Origin: G963691885 sp963691885
GTDB lineage: Bacteria; Pseudomonadota; Alphaproteobacteria; UBA8366; Aestuariispiraceae
Reading direction: 5' to 3'
Assembly (NCBI GenBank): GCA_963691885.1
Contig: OY829843.1
Span: 124,001-188,000 of the forward strand
DNA: 64,000 nucleotides
Shown here: positions 26,435 to 34,836 of the stretch, piece after piece
How positions within the stretch are numbered: position 1 is the stretch's first letter
Layout: the number at the start of each line of letters is the position of its first letter
Position numbers and translations under genes: made by a program
The notes under the pieces: generated by a model
Told to the model about the DNA's origin: nothing
Database searches by the model: none
What the model saw: only the letters and a program-made list of their open reading frames with translations

Positions 26435-26472
26435 CACTTGATAAAAATTGCCGTATTCGGAATAAAAATTCC
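26431..26472 (+). promoter_or_regulatory. Promoter with overlapping GGAA-N6-TTCC operator before the inositol ABC genes
   Basis: A consensus -35 TTGACA (26431-26436) is followed at 17 bp by a weak -10 TATTCG (26454-26459). The perfect inverted motif GGAA-TAAAAA-TTCC (26459-26472) covers the expected start of transcription. This is the site pattern of Sinorhizobium IolR, and its position would block RNA polymerase. The start codon follows 111 bp later. Confidence 0.7.
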
Positions 26473-26582
26473 ACCTAGCTGCAATGCGGGGTTGGAAAAA
26501 TACAAAGTTCGTAATGCAAGGCCCGTCAAGAAGGCCAACAGACAATTCAAAGGCCCATAACGGGTCACCACAGGGAGGTAAC

Positions 26583-27503
26583 ATGACGAAATTCATCAAA
26601 GCAGCTGCGGTTGCAGCGGCAATCGGTTTTGCTGCACCAGCCATGGCGCAGGACATCATTGTTGTCAGTCACGGCCAGGCCAATGACCCGTTCTGGTCGG
26701 TTGTGAAGAACGGTGTTGAACTGGCCGCCAAGCACACAGGGGCAAATGTCGATTATCGCGCGCCGGAAACTTATGACATGGTGGCGATGAGCCAGTTGAT
26801 CGATGCTGCTGTAAACCAGGAGCCGGATGGCCTTGTCGTGTCCATCCCCGATGGCGATGCTCTTGGACCATCGATCAAACGCGCTGCAGACGCCGGTATT
26901 CCGGTGATATCCATGAACTCAGGTTCTGATGTCGCAGCCAGCCTTGGCGCTGTGTTGCATGTCGGACAATCGGAATTCGACGCTGGTAAAGCTGCCGGTT
27001 CGCTTCTGGCCGAACTGGGTGGTAGCAACGCGGTCTGCGTCAACCACGAAGTCGGTAACGTTGCCCTCGACCTGCGCTGCGCCGGTTTTGCTGAAGGGTT
27101 CGGCGGTACAGTAACCGTTCTCCCAACCGGAAACGACCCTGCGGAGATCGAATCCAAGGTTTCCGCATCGCTCGCCGCTGACGAGTCGATTGATACAGTG
27201 ATGGCCCTGGGTGCTTCCCTGGCTGGTGAGCCAGCAGTCGCTGCATCCAAGAAATCCGGCCGCGAAGTGCGCGTTGCGTCCTTCGATCTGTCTGCGAATT
27301 TCCTGCAGTCAATTGTTGATGGCGATGCGGCTTTCGCGATTGACCAGCAGCAGTTCCTGCAGGGTTATCTGCCGGTTTCCTTCCTAGCGCTGCATGCGAC
27401 CTATGGACTGATCCCTGGTGGTGATGTTCCGTCCGGTCCAAACTTGATCACGGCTGACAAAGCGGCCCAAGTGATCGAACTGTCTGCGCAAGGCATCCGT
27501 TAA
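26583..27503 (+). CDS. Sugar (inositol-type) ABC transporter substrate-binding protein
   Basis: The 306-residue protein has a signal peptide ending near A-P-A-M-A-Q (about residue 22). A Peripla_BP_4 domain follows, beginning I-I-V-V-S-H-G-Q-A-N-D-P-F-W-S-V-V. The start at 26583 is fixed by a strong GGGAGGTAAC ribosome site. The permease, ATPase and inositol catabolic genes follow, so myo-inositol or an isomer is the likely ligand, like IbpA/IatA systems. A strong hairpin terminator directly after the gene probably makes its mRNA more abundant than that of the membrane components. Confidence 0.9.
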   Translation: MTKFIKAAAVAAAIGFAAPAMAQDIIVVSHGQANDPFWSVVKNGVELAAKHTGANVDYRAPETYDMVAMSQLIDAAVNQEPDGLVVSIPDGDALGPSIKRAADAGIPVISMNSGSDVAASLGAVLHVGQSEFDAGKAAGSLLAELGGSNAVCVNHEVGNVALDLRCAGFAEGFGGTVTVLPTGNDPAEIESKVSASLAADESIDTVMALGASLAGEPAVAASKKSGREVRVASFDLSANFLQSIVDGDAAFAIDQQQFLQGYLPVSFLALHATYGLIPGGDVPSGPNLITADKAAQVIELSAQGIR

Positions 27504-27528
27504 ACCGTGAGTCCATTGCGGTAACAGG

Positions 27529-27566
27529 GGGCCGTGGCGCGAACAGCTGCCACGGCCCTTTTGTTT
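27529..27566 (+). terminator. Intercistronic terminator after the binding-protein gene
   Basis: A perfect 10-bp GC-rich stem (GGGCCGTGGC with GCCACGGCCC) encloses a ten-base loop and is followed by TTTTGTTT. It lies 25 bp after the stop codon and about 50 bp before the permease. Partial termination here is a common way to raise the binding protein relative to the permease. Confidence 0.85.
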
Positions 27567-27619
27567 CCAGCTGGTCAAATCGCGTTTCAAAAAAAGAAAT
27601 AAGGTGGGGAGAACTTTTT

Positions 27620-28729
27620 ATGTCAGAGGCAGCATCCGCGTCTGCACAGGACGAGAGACTTAAACAGGAGAGTTTCGGCGCACGCATGATGAAGCGGCCG
27701 GAGCTGGGCGCCATCGCGGGCGTGTTGCTCGTGACCATCTTCTTCTTCGCCACTGCTGATGAAGCCATGTTCACGATGGCGGGTTTCATGAACTTCATGA
27801 CCCCTGCAGCGCAGCTTGGCATTCTGGCAATTGGGGCCGCGTTGCTCATGATCGGGGGTGAGTTTGACCTCTCCATCGGATCCATGGTGGCCTTTGCCGG
27901 TTTGTTCTTCGCAGCCTGCACCGTAACGCTGGATCTGCCCCTTATCATTGCGATACCGGCAACCTTTGCGTTTGCCGCATTGGTTGGCTCCTTCAACGGG
28001 TTCATTGTTATGAAGTCGGGCCTGCCCTCCTTCATTGTAACCCTAGCCTTTCTATTCATTCTTCGCGGTCTCTCCCTCGTCGGCCTGAAAATAGCGACCG
28101 GGGGATCGACACAACTGCGCGGCGTGCGGGATGCCACAGAAGACGACTGGCTTGCCCCCTACTTTTCCGGCGACGCCTTTAACGGCTTGTTCCTGTGGTT
28201 CGCAGAGAGCGGCATGATCGACACATTCAAGAGCGGCCTGCCAAAGGTCCCGGGCATCCCGGTTGAAATCCTGTGGTTCATCGTAATCGCCGGCCTTGCG
28301 ACCTGGGTTCTGTTGCGGACAGCCGTCGGCAACTGGATCTTTGCTGCCGGGGGCGATTCCAACGCCGCCACAAATTCCGGTGTTCCGGTGCGCCGCGTGA
28401 AAATTTCACTCTTCATGGTAACCGCTTGTTGCGCCGCACTTGTTGCGATCATCACGGTTATGGATGCCGGCTCGACAGACTCGCGCCGCGGTTTCCAGAA
28501 AGAATTTGAGGCGATCATCGCCGCCGTTATCGGTGGGTGCCTGCTGACCGGCGGTTACGGTTCCGCCATCGGTGCCTTCTTCGGGGCCATCATCTTCGGC
28601 ATGGTTGTGATTGGATTGACCTATACAAATTTCGATCAGGATTGGTTCCAGGTCTTCCTGGGCGGCATGCTGTTGATTGCCGTTCTTTTCAACAACGCCA
28701 TTCGCAAACGCGTAACCGGGGAGCGCTGA
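27620..28729 (+). CDS. Sugar (inositol-type) ABC transporter permease
   Basis: The 369-residue BPD_transp_2 permease has multiple membrane spans, the G-G-E-F-D-L-S-I-G-S-M-V motif (about 75-86) and the A-A-G-G-D-S-N-A-A-T-N-S-G-V loop that docks the ATPase. It belongs to the RbsC/FrcC/YtfT group. The start follows GGTGGGGAG. It is followed immediately by the ATPase gene (1-bp gap). Confidence 0.92.
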   Translation: MSEAASASAQDERLKQESFGARMMKRPELGAIAGVLLVTIFFFATADEAMFTMAGFMNFMTPAAQLGILAIGAALLMIGGEFDLSIGSMVAFAGLFFAACTVTLDLPLIIAIPATFAFAALVGSFNGFIVMKSGLPSFIVTLAFLFILRGLSLVGLKIATGGSTQLRGVRDATEDDWLAPYFSGDAFNGLFLWFAESGMIDTFKSGLPKVPGIPVEILWFIVIAGLATWVLLRTAVGNWIFAAGGDSNAATNSGVPVRRVKISLFMVTACCAALVAIITVMDAGSTDSRRGFQKEFEAIIAAVIGGCLLTGGYGSAIGAFFGAIIFGMVVIGLTYTNFDQDWFQVFLGGMLLIAVLFNNAIRKRVTGER

Positions 28730-28730
28730 G

Positions 28731-29552
28731 ATGACGACTGATACAAAATTTCACCACAGCGATCCGACAGGCAATACCCAGCCGATCATCGAGATGAAGA
28801 ATATCGAGAAGCATTTCGGCAATATCATTGCGCTAGCCGGGGTAAGTTTCGATGTGAAACCAGGCGAGTGTCACTGCCTTCTGGGTGACAATGGTGCCGG
28901 CAAATCCACCTTCATCAAGACCATGTCCGGCGTGCACAAACCCACCAAGGGCGAGATTTTCTTTGAAGGCCAGCCGATGGATATCGACAGTCCGCGCGAC
29001 GCGATGGAAGCCGGGATCGCAACCGTGTTTCAAGATCTTGCCATGATCCCGCTGATGAGCGTCACCCGTAACTTCTTTATGGGACGGGAGCCGACCAAGG
29101 GATCCGGCCCTCTGAAGCGGCTGGATATCGACCGGATGAACCAGATCACGATGGATGAGATGCGTCGCATGGGGATCAACCTGCGGGCACCCGATCAGGC
29201 CGTCGGCACATTGTCTGGCGGGGAACGTCAGACAGTCGCCATTGCGAGGGCCGTCCATTTTGGCGCGAAGGTTCTGATCCTTGACGAGCCGACATCCGCC
29301 CTTGGTGTCCGTCAGACATCCAACGTTCTGGCGACCATCGACAAGGTGCGGAAGCAGGGTGTTGGTGTCGTGTTCATCAGCCATAACGTGCGCCACGCCC
29401 TTGCGGTCGGGGACCGGTTCACAGTTCTGAACAGGGGTAAAACCCTGGGCACTGCCACACGGGGTGAAATCACGCCGGAGGAACTACAGGACCTGATGGC
29501 AGGTGGCCAGGAAATGGCCCAACTTGAGGGCAGCCTCGGCGGCACTGTTTAG
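28731..29552 (+). CDS. Sugar (inositol-type) ABC transporter ATPase, single domain
   Basis: The 273-residue ATPase has a single nucleotide-binding domain: Walker A G-D-N-G-A-G-K-S-T (about 53-61), signature L-S-G-G-E-R-Q-T-V and Walker B L-I-L-D-E-P-T-S-A-L-G. Like FrcA-type proteins it is half the size of the duplicated RbsA ATPases and presumably works as a homodimer. It sits between the permease and iolC genes in one plus-strand operon. Confidence 0.92.
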   Translation: MTTDTKFHHSDPTGNTQPIIEMKNIEKHFGNIIALAGVSFDVKPGECHCLLGDNGAGKSTFIKTMSGVHKPTKGEIFFEGQPMDIDSPRDAMEAGIATVFQDLAMIPLMSVTRNFFMGREPTKGSGPLKRLDIDRMNQITMDEMRRMGINLRAPDQAVGTLSGGERQTVAIARAVHFGAKVLILDEPTSALGVRQTSNVLATIDKVRKQGVGVVFISHNVRHALAVGDRFTVLNRGKTLGTATRGEITPEELQDLMAGGQEMAQLEGSLGGTV

Positions 29553-29572
29553 TCAAGAAAGAACCATTTCGC

Positions 29573-31474
29573 ATGACGTCTCTGGATGTGATCACGATCG
29601 GGCGATCCTCGGTCGACCTTTATGGCGAACAAGTCGGGGGTCGTCTGGAGGATATGCGGTCCTTTGCGAAGTATATTGGCGGGTCGCCCACCAATATTGC
29701 AGCAGGGGCCGCACGCCTTGGCATGAAGTCAGCCGTCATTACGCGCGTGGGCGACGAACATATGGGCCGCTTCATCCGCGAACAGTTACAGGCCGAAGGC
29801 GTCAATGTAGAAGGCGTCATCACGGACCCGGACCGTCTGACCGCGCTGGTTCTCTTGGGGATCAGGGACAAAGAAAGCTTCCCGTTGATCTTCTATCGCG
29901 AAGACTGTGCGGATATGGCGCTCTGCGAAGAGGATATAGATCCCGCATTCATTGGCCGCGCGCGCTGTGTCACGGCAACGGGCACCCATCTCAGCCATCC
30001 ACAAACATCGGCCGCAGTGATCAAAGCACTAAAACTGGCGCAGGCCGAAGGCGCGCTCACAGCGCTCGATATCGACTATCGTCCAAACCTGTGGGGCCTC
30101 TCGGGCCATGGCGATGGTGAAAACCGTTTCATCGCCTCGGACAAGGTCACCACGCGTCTGCAGGAAACGCTGGGTCTGTTCTCTCTCATCGTTGGGACGG
30201 AGGAAGAGTTTCATATCGCAGGTGGTTCAACCGATACCATAACCGCCCTTCGAAACGTTCGGGCATTGACCGGGGCAACGCTCGTCTGCAAACGGGGCGG
30301 GTCCGGTGCGGTGGCGTTTCCCGATGCCATACCGGACCAACTGTCCGATGGCATTTCAGGCGATGGTTTTCTGATCGAAGTCTTTAATGTGCTTGGGGCC
30401 GGGGACGGCTTTATGGCGGGATTGCTGAGTGGCTGGCTTGGCGACAAGGAATGGTCCGAGACTTTGCGGATCGCGAATGCCTGTGGCGCACTGGCGGTTT
30501 CACGTCATGGCTGCACACCCGCCTATCCGAGCCAGATTGAGCTGCAGCACTTCCTGACCCATGGCCCCGCGCGTCCGGATGTCCGGCATGACCCCGTCAT
30601 CGAGCAGATTCACTGGGCTACCAACCGACGGCGAGACTGGCCCGAACTGCGGGTCTTTGCCTTTGATCACCGCAAACAGATTGAAGATATTGCTGACGCC
30701 TGCGGCGTAAACCATGCCCATATAGACGCGTTCAAAGAACTGTGTCTGGCCGCCGCGAGTGAGGTCGCGTCTGGCCGGGACGGCTATGGCATCCTGTGTG
30801 ATGATCGTTTGGGGCGCACGGCCCTGCATGGCGCCGCCGAAACAGGGCTTTGGATTGGGCGGCCCGTAGAACTGCCTGGTTCTCGCCCTTTAGAACTGGA
30901 GATCGGAGACAATTATGGTCTTGGCCTTGCCGACTGGCCCATCGATCAAGTGGTAAAGGTTCTGTGCTTTATTCATCCCGATGATACAGAAGAAGATCGC
31001 GCTGCGCAGGAAACAACAATCTCACGCCTGGCCAAGGCAGTTCGGGCAAACAACCTGGACTTTCTGTTGGAGATCATTCCAAGCAAGGTCGGGCCGGTCG
31101 CCGAAGACACGGCCGCGCGACTGATCGAACGGTTCTATGAAATCGGCGTCTATCCGGACTGGTGGAAACTGGAACCGATGACATCTGATAGAGCATGGTC
31201 CCTATGCTGCGACGCTATCAAGAAGCATGACACGTCGTGCCGCGGGATCGTCGTGCTGGGATTGGAGGCCTCGGAAGAAAAACTGGCCGAGAGCTTTGAG
31301 GTGGCGTCGCGTTTCGAGCTTGTGAAAGGTTTCGCTGTTGGTCGAACTATTTTTGCGGAAACCGCCCAGCAATGGTTCAGCAACAGTATCGACAATCAAA
31401 CAGCCGTAAATCAGATGGCGAACAACTACCAAAGGCTCTGCGATATCTGGGACAGGGTTAGAAGCCCATCTTGA
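29573..31474 (+). CDS. iolC: Bifunctional 5-dehydro-2-deoxygluconokinase with C-terminal DUF2090 (IolC fusion)
   Basis: The 633-residue protein fuses two domains. Residues about 1-330 form a PfkB kinase (G-R-S-S-V-D-L-Y-G-E, G-G-S-P-T-N-I-A-A-G, and G-A-G-D-G-F-M-A-G-L). From about residue 345 there is a DUF2090 domain starting R-V-F-A-F-D-H-R-K-Q, with an aldolase-like beta/alpha barrel pattern and W-W-K-L-E-P-M. Such fusions are generally annotated as kinase plus 2-deoxy-5-keto-gluconate-6-phosphate aldolase, so one protein could do two consecutive steps. It is the second IolC of the window and solves the aldolase step differently from module 1. Confidence 0.92.
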   Translation: MTSLDVITIGRSSVDLYGEQVGGRLEDMRSFAKYIGGSPTNIAAGAARLGMKSAVITRVGDEHMGRFIREQLQAEGVNVEGVITDPDRLTALVLLGIRDKESFPLIFYREDCADMALCEEDIDPAFIGRARCVTATGTHLSHPQTSAAVIKALKLAQAEGALTALDIDYRPNLWGLSGHGDGENRFIASDKVTTRLQETLGLFSLIVGTEEEFHIAGGSTDTITALRNVRALTGATLVCKRGGSGAVAFPDAIPDQLSDGISGDGFLIEVFNVLGAGDGFMAGLLSGWLGDKEWSETLRIANACGALAVSRHGCTPAYPSQIELQHFLTHGPARPDVRHDPVIEQIHWATNRRRDWPELRVFAFDHRKQIEDIADACGVNHAHIDAFKELCLAAASEVASGRDGYGILCDDRLGRTALHGAAETGLWIGRPVELPGSRPLELEIGDNYGLGLADWPIDQVVKVLCFIHPDDTEEDRAAQETTISRLAKAVRANNLDFLLEIIPSKVGPVAEDTAARLIERFYEIGVYPDWWKLEPMTSDRAWSLCCDAIKKHDTSCRGIVVLGLEASEEKLAESFEVASRFELVKGFAVGRTIFAETAQQWFSNSIDNQTAVNQMANNYQRLCDIWDRVRSPS

Positions 31475-31527
31475 TAGATGTGGCATTAGAGTGAACAGAG
31501 ACAGGACGTGCAAAGAGGAATTGAGTA

Positions 31528-32343
31528 ATGACATCATTGCTGCGCAGACCATCTGGAACAAACGGCAAGGTTCACGACATAACAGTCGAGAATGCAGGAT
31601 GGCGTTATGTCGGGTTCGGTCTCTATCACCTGAAAACCGGTGAAACTGCATCGGAAGAAACCGGTGACCGGGAAGTAATTCTGGTTCTTGTCGAAGGGAA
31701 AGCCAAGGTCCAGGTAGGCGACCAGGATTTTGGTGTTCAGGGCGACCGGATGAGTGTCTTTGAACGCACCAAACCGCATTCGGTCTATGTTCCAAACGGT
31801 TCCAACTGGTCCCTGGAAGCAGTCACGGATTGCGTGGTTGCTGTCTGTACAGCACCGGGTCATGGCAGGCATCCGGCATGTGTCATAGGCCCGGACCAGA
31901 TCGAACTTGTTGAACGCGGCACCGGGGCCAATACAAGATACATCCATCCGATCGCCATGGAAGATGCGGATATTGCCGACAGCCTGTTGATCACAGAGGT
32001 CTATACCCCCCAGGGAAACTGGTCGAGCTATCCTCCCCATCGCCATGATGCCTCTGAGGGCGACGAGATGACCTATCTCGAGGAAACCTATTATCACCGC
32101 ATAAACCCCTCGCAAGGCTTTGGGGTGCAGCGCGTCTTCACCGAAGATGGCGAGATTGACGAGACCATGGCGGTCTCTGATGGCGATGTTGTTCTGGTTC
32201 CCCGTGGCCATCACCCCTGCGGGGCACCTTATGGATATGACATGTATTATCTGAATGTCATGGCCGGGCCAGAACGAAAATGGCGTTTCATAAACCATCC
32301 AGACCACGACTGGATTTTCCAGAGGGACAGTAAAAATGGCTGA
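31528..32343 (+). CDS. iolB: 5-deoxy-glucuronate isomerase (IolB), canonical copy
   Basis: The 271-residue protein is a typical IolB with an N-terminal S-L-L-R-R-P segment. Metal-site residues are visible in Y-P-P-H-R-H-D and in the Y-L-E-E-T-Y-Y-H-R-I segment, with G-H-H-P-C-G-A-P-Y-G-Y-D-M-Y-Y near the end. It isomerises 5-deoxy-glucuronate. Ribosome site AGAGGA precedes the ATG. It overlaps iolG by 8 bp. The iolB gene of module 1 encodes a clearly divergent relative. Confidence 0.94.
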   Translation: MTSLLRRPSGTNGKVHDITVENAGWRYVGFGLYHLKTGETASEETGDREVILVLVEGKAKVQVGDQDFGVQGDRMSVFERTKPHSVYVPNGSNWSLEAVTDCVVAVCTAPGHGRHPACVIGPDQIELVERGTGANTRYIHPIAMEDADIADSLLITEVYTPQGNWSSYPPHRHDASEGDEMTYLEETYYHRINPSQGFGVQRVFTEDGEIDETMAVSDGDVVLVPRGHHPCGAPYGYDMYYLNVMAGPERKWRFINHPDHDWIFQRDSKNG

Positions 32344-33328
32344 GATTTCACTGGGTCTGCTGGGTGCGGGTCGAATTGGGTATACCCATGCCGCCAGTAT
32401 CGCCCATGTCGAAGGCGCGCGCATCGCATCGGTGTTTGATCCGATCGACGAGGCAGCCGACAGGGTCATGAAAATGACCGGGGCCAAGCGCGACACGGTC
32501 GAGGGAATTTTTGCTGACGCTGCCATTGACGGGGTCATCATCGCCACCCCGACTGATCTTCACGCTGACCAGATTGAACAAGCTGCCCGCGCAGGCAAGG
32601 CCATCTTCTGCGAAAAGCCAATCGATCTCAGTGCGGCACGGGTTGAGGAATGCCTTGCGGTCGTTGAGGCGGAAAACGCTCCCCTGATGATCGGATTCAA
32701 CCGCCGCTTCGACGCCTCCTTCGATAAAATGCGGTCTCAGATCCGAGACGGTCGGGTCGGTGCAGTAGAACTTGTGCAGATTACCTCAAGAGACCCCGCC
32801 CCACCGCCGATTTCCTACATTGAACGATCGGGCGGTCTGTTCAGGGACATGATGATCCACGACTTCGACATCGTCCGCTTTCTCACCGGGGATGAAATCG
32901 TTTCTGTTTCGGCCAAAGGGGCCTCACTCGTAGACCCCGCTATTGGCGAAGCGGGCGACGTCGACACAGCCATTGTGACAATGACCATGAAGAGCGGTGC
33001 ATTGGCCGTCATCACAAATTCGCGCCGCGCCACCTATGGCTATGATCAAAGACTGGAAGTGCATGGATCGACCGGCATGATTGCAGCGGACAATCCCCGC
33101 AGTACAACCGTCATCCAGGCCGGTTCAGAAGGCTACAGGATCGATCCGCTGAACGATTTTTTCATGGAAAGATATGCAGCGGCGTATTCCAGCGAAATTG
33201 CCCGTTTTTGTCAGGTCCTAAAGGGCGAAGATGTCGAATACCCGGGTGGTTCCGATGGTCTTGCATCGCTGAGGCTTGCCGATGCAGCCGAGCTTTCTAT
33301 GAAATCCGGCCAGGATGTAGCCGTTTAA
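32336..33328 (+). CDS. iolG: Inositol 2-dehydrogenase (IolG)
   Basis: The 330-residue Gfo/Idh/MocA protein matches the IolG type. It has Rossmann motif G-L-L-G-A-G-R-I-G-Y-T-H, signature F-C-E-K-P-I-D-L (about residues 92-99), M-I-G-F-N-R-R-F-D-A-S-F, and the catalytic D-M-M-I-H-D-F-D segment. It oxidises myo-inositol to 2-keto-myo-inositol with NAD. It overlaps the iolB end by 8 bp and closes the module 2 operon. The next gene is convergent, starting its stop codon one base away. Confidence 0.93.
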   Translation: MAEISLGLLGAGRIGYTHAASIAHVEGARIASVFDPIDEAADRVMKMTGAKRDTVEGIFADAAIDGVIIATPTDLHADQIEQAARAGKAIFCEKPIDLSAARVEECLAVVEAENAPLMIGFNRRFDASFDKMRSQIRDGRVGAVELVQITSRDPAPPPISYIERSGGLFRDMMIHDFDIVRFLTGDEIVSVSAKGASLVDPAIGEAGDVDTAIVTMTMKSGALAVITNSRRATYGYDQRLEVHGSTGMIAADNPRSTTVIQAGSEGYRIDPLNDFFMERYAAAYSSEIARFCQVLKGEDVEYPGGSDGLASLRLADAAELSMKSGQDVAV

Positions 33329-33329
33329 T

Positions 33330-34508
33330 CTAGGGATTTTGGCGCGCCGCCTGCTGATCGAGCAATGCAGCAAAATCCTCTCGCGTCATACCTTCATCCA
33401 GGGCACGAAGAAACGCCTCAAATTGTGTCTCAGGCGCCAGACCATCAATCGGCGGATCGCGATCCAGATTTGTGGGAAAGGAATACCCTTCTGCACAAGC
33501 TGCGACCGCCGCCTTTACCTCGGCTTCGGTCAGTTCCTGGCGCGCCGTCAAATCAACAATTGCTGGATAGACGCGCTTGCACATCTCCAGCCGGTCAACA
33601 CTTTCCATCGCCCGACCGAACGGCGATGACACCTGAAGCAAATTGACCATGCGGTGAATATCGGCGCTGCTGTTTGCGCCCGCCGCATGAAACAACGATG
33701 GATTGAAGAACAGGCAATCCCCCTTCTCCAGGGGCAACTGGATATAGGCGCCTTCAAAATAGTCCCGAAACACCTCCAGGTCGGATGCCAGATATTGATG
33801 CGAATGCAGTTGCGAGAAAGGCAGCAGTTTTGTCGGCCCACTTTCAATCGGCGTGTGGTCATGTGCAATTGCCCCCTGCAACGTCAAAAAGGGTGACATT
33901 CGGTGCACATGGGCCGGATATCTGGCAGCACCCGCCGTTGTCTGAAAACCCAAATGGTAGTCGCAATGAAACTCCTGCGCCTTGCCGCCTGGATGCACAA
34001 CATTGACCTGCGCCGTCATCTGATAACCGGGGCCAAGCCAGGCCTCACAAATCGCTGCTATTACCGGGTTTCCAAAATACCGCGCGAAGAGTTCGGGATC
34101 ATGAGAACAGAGCTTGCCAAGTGAATTCCAGATCCGGTCATTCGATCCGGCCGCTGCGAAATGATCACCGCCGCCATGCGAAGTTTGTCTCTCAGATTTA
34201 ATGATCGCCGAATAGGCGCTGGTTGCGGCGTCGAGCACAGATCCATTTGAATAGGCCTGACGAACCACAATCAAGCCGGGTCCCCTGGAGAGCATTGCCG
34301 CCCATTCCGACATGAGTTCCAGTCGGCGATGATCCTGACCCAGAACCTCTGCAACACTCGGTCCATCATAGATGGGAACCGACTTTTCCACGGTTGCAGC
34401 GAAGGGCGCGTCCTTACTGGTTAACTGTCTTTCAACCAGATTTGAGAACTGCGCGATCGAACAATCATTTTGATCAAGGTACCCGAATTCATACTGTTCT
34501 GCAGTCAT
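33330..34508 (-). CDS. Phytanoyl-CoA dioxygenase family protein
   Basis: The 392-residue protein shows the PhyH-type Fe(II)/2-oxoglutarate fold. The metal motif H-x-D is in E-F-H-C-D-Y-H, the distal histidine in L-F-H-A-A-G, and a downstream Arg in H-R-M-V-N. I start at the ATG at 34508 (M-T-A-E-Q-Y-E); eight further codons upstream are open but have no ribosome site. It is convergent with iolG. A link to inositol use is not established; hydroxylation of a small metabolite is all the family suggests. Confidence 0.85.
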   Translation of the reverse strand: MTAEQYEFGYLDQNDCSIAQFSNLVERQLTSKDAPFAATVEKSVPIYDGPSVAEVLGQDHRRLELMSEWAAMLSRGPGLIVVRQAYSNGSVLDAATSAYSAIIKSERQTSHGGGDHFAAAGSNDRIWNSLGKLCSHDPELFARYFGNPVIAAICEAWLGPGYQMTAQVNVVHPGGKAQEFHCDYHLGFQTTAGAARYPAHVHRMSPFLTLQGAIAHDHTPIESGPTKLLPFSQLHSHQYLASDLEVFRDYFEGAYIQLPLEKGDCLFFNPSLFHAAGANSSADIHRMVNLLQVSSPFGRAMESVDRLEMCKRVYPAIVDLTARQELTEAEVKAAVAACAEGYSFPTNLDRDPPIDGLAPETQFEAFLRALDEGMTREDFAALLDQQAARQNP

Positions 34509-34836
34509 GACAACTTCTTTTCCTGGAAACATCTGCGCGTCGCTACGCGCCGCCGCAAAAAGTTACAAAAATTCATATTTTACAATAGCATACCGACTAC
34601 TGAAGCGCACATTAAATCGCGCATTCAGAGCAAAAAAACGGCAATTTTTGAGCCTCAATTGCAACGCCACCCATCAGAATAAACCCACAAAAATAGATGG
34701 CATTTTACCGACAATTTAATAATTAGCTTCTCATTAACTTTATTCTGACACCCTCCTCGCTCGATAACCAAACCCGGCAAAAATCAATGGAAATAAACCG
34801 GTACAAATTGGGTAAAAGTGGGAAAGGATCGCTAGT
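34509..34836. other. A/T-rich intergenic region without recognisable gene
   Basis: This 328-bp stretch is more A/T rich than its surroundings. It holds the upstream region of the phytanoyl-CoA-dioxygenase-like gene and presumably the decayed 5' part of the chemoreceptor. Short open frames on the plus strand have no ribosome sites and look like chance. I see no RNA gene or clear repeat. Confidence 0.5.
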
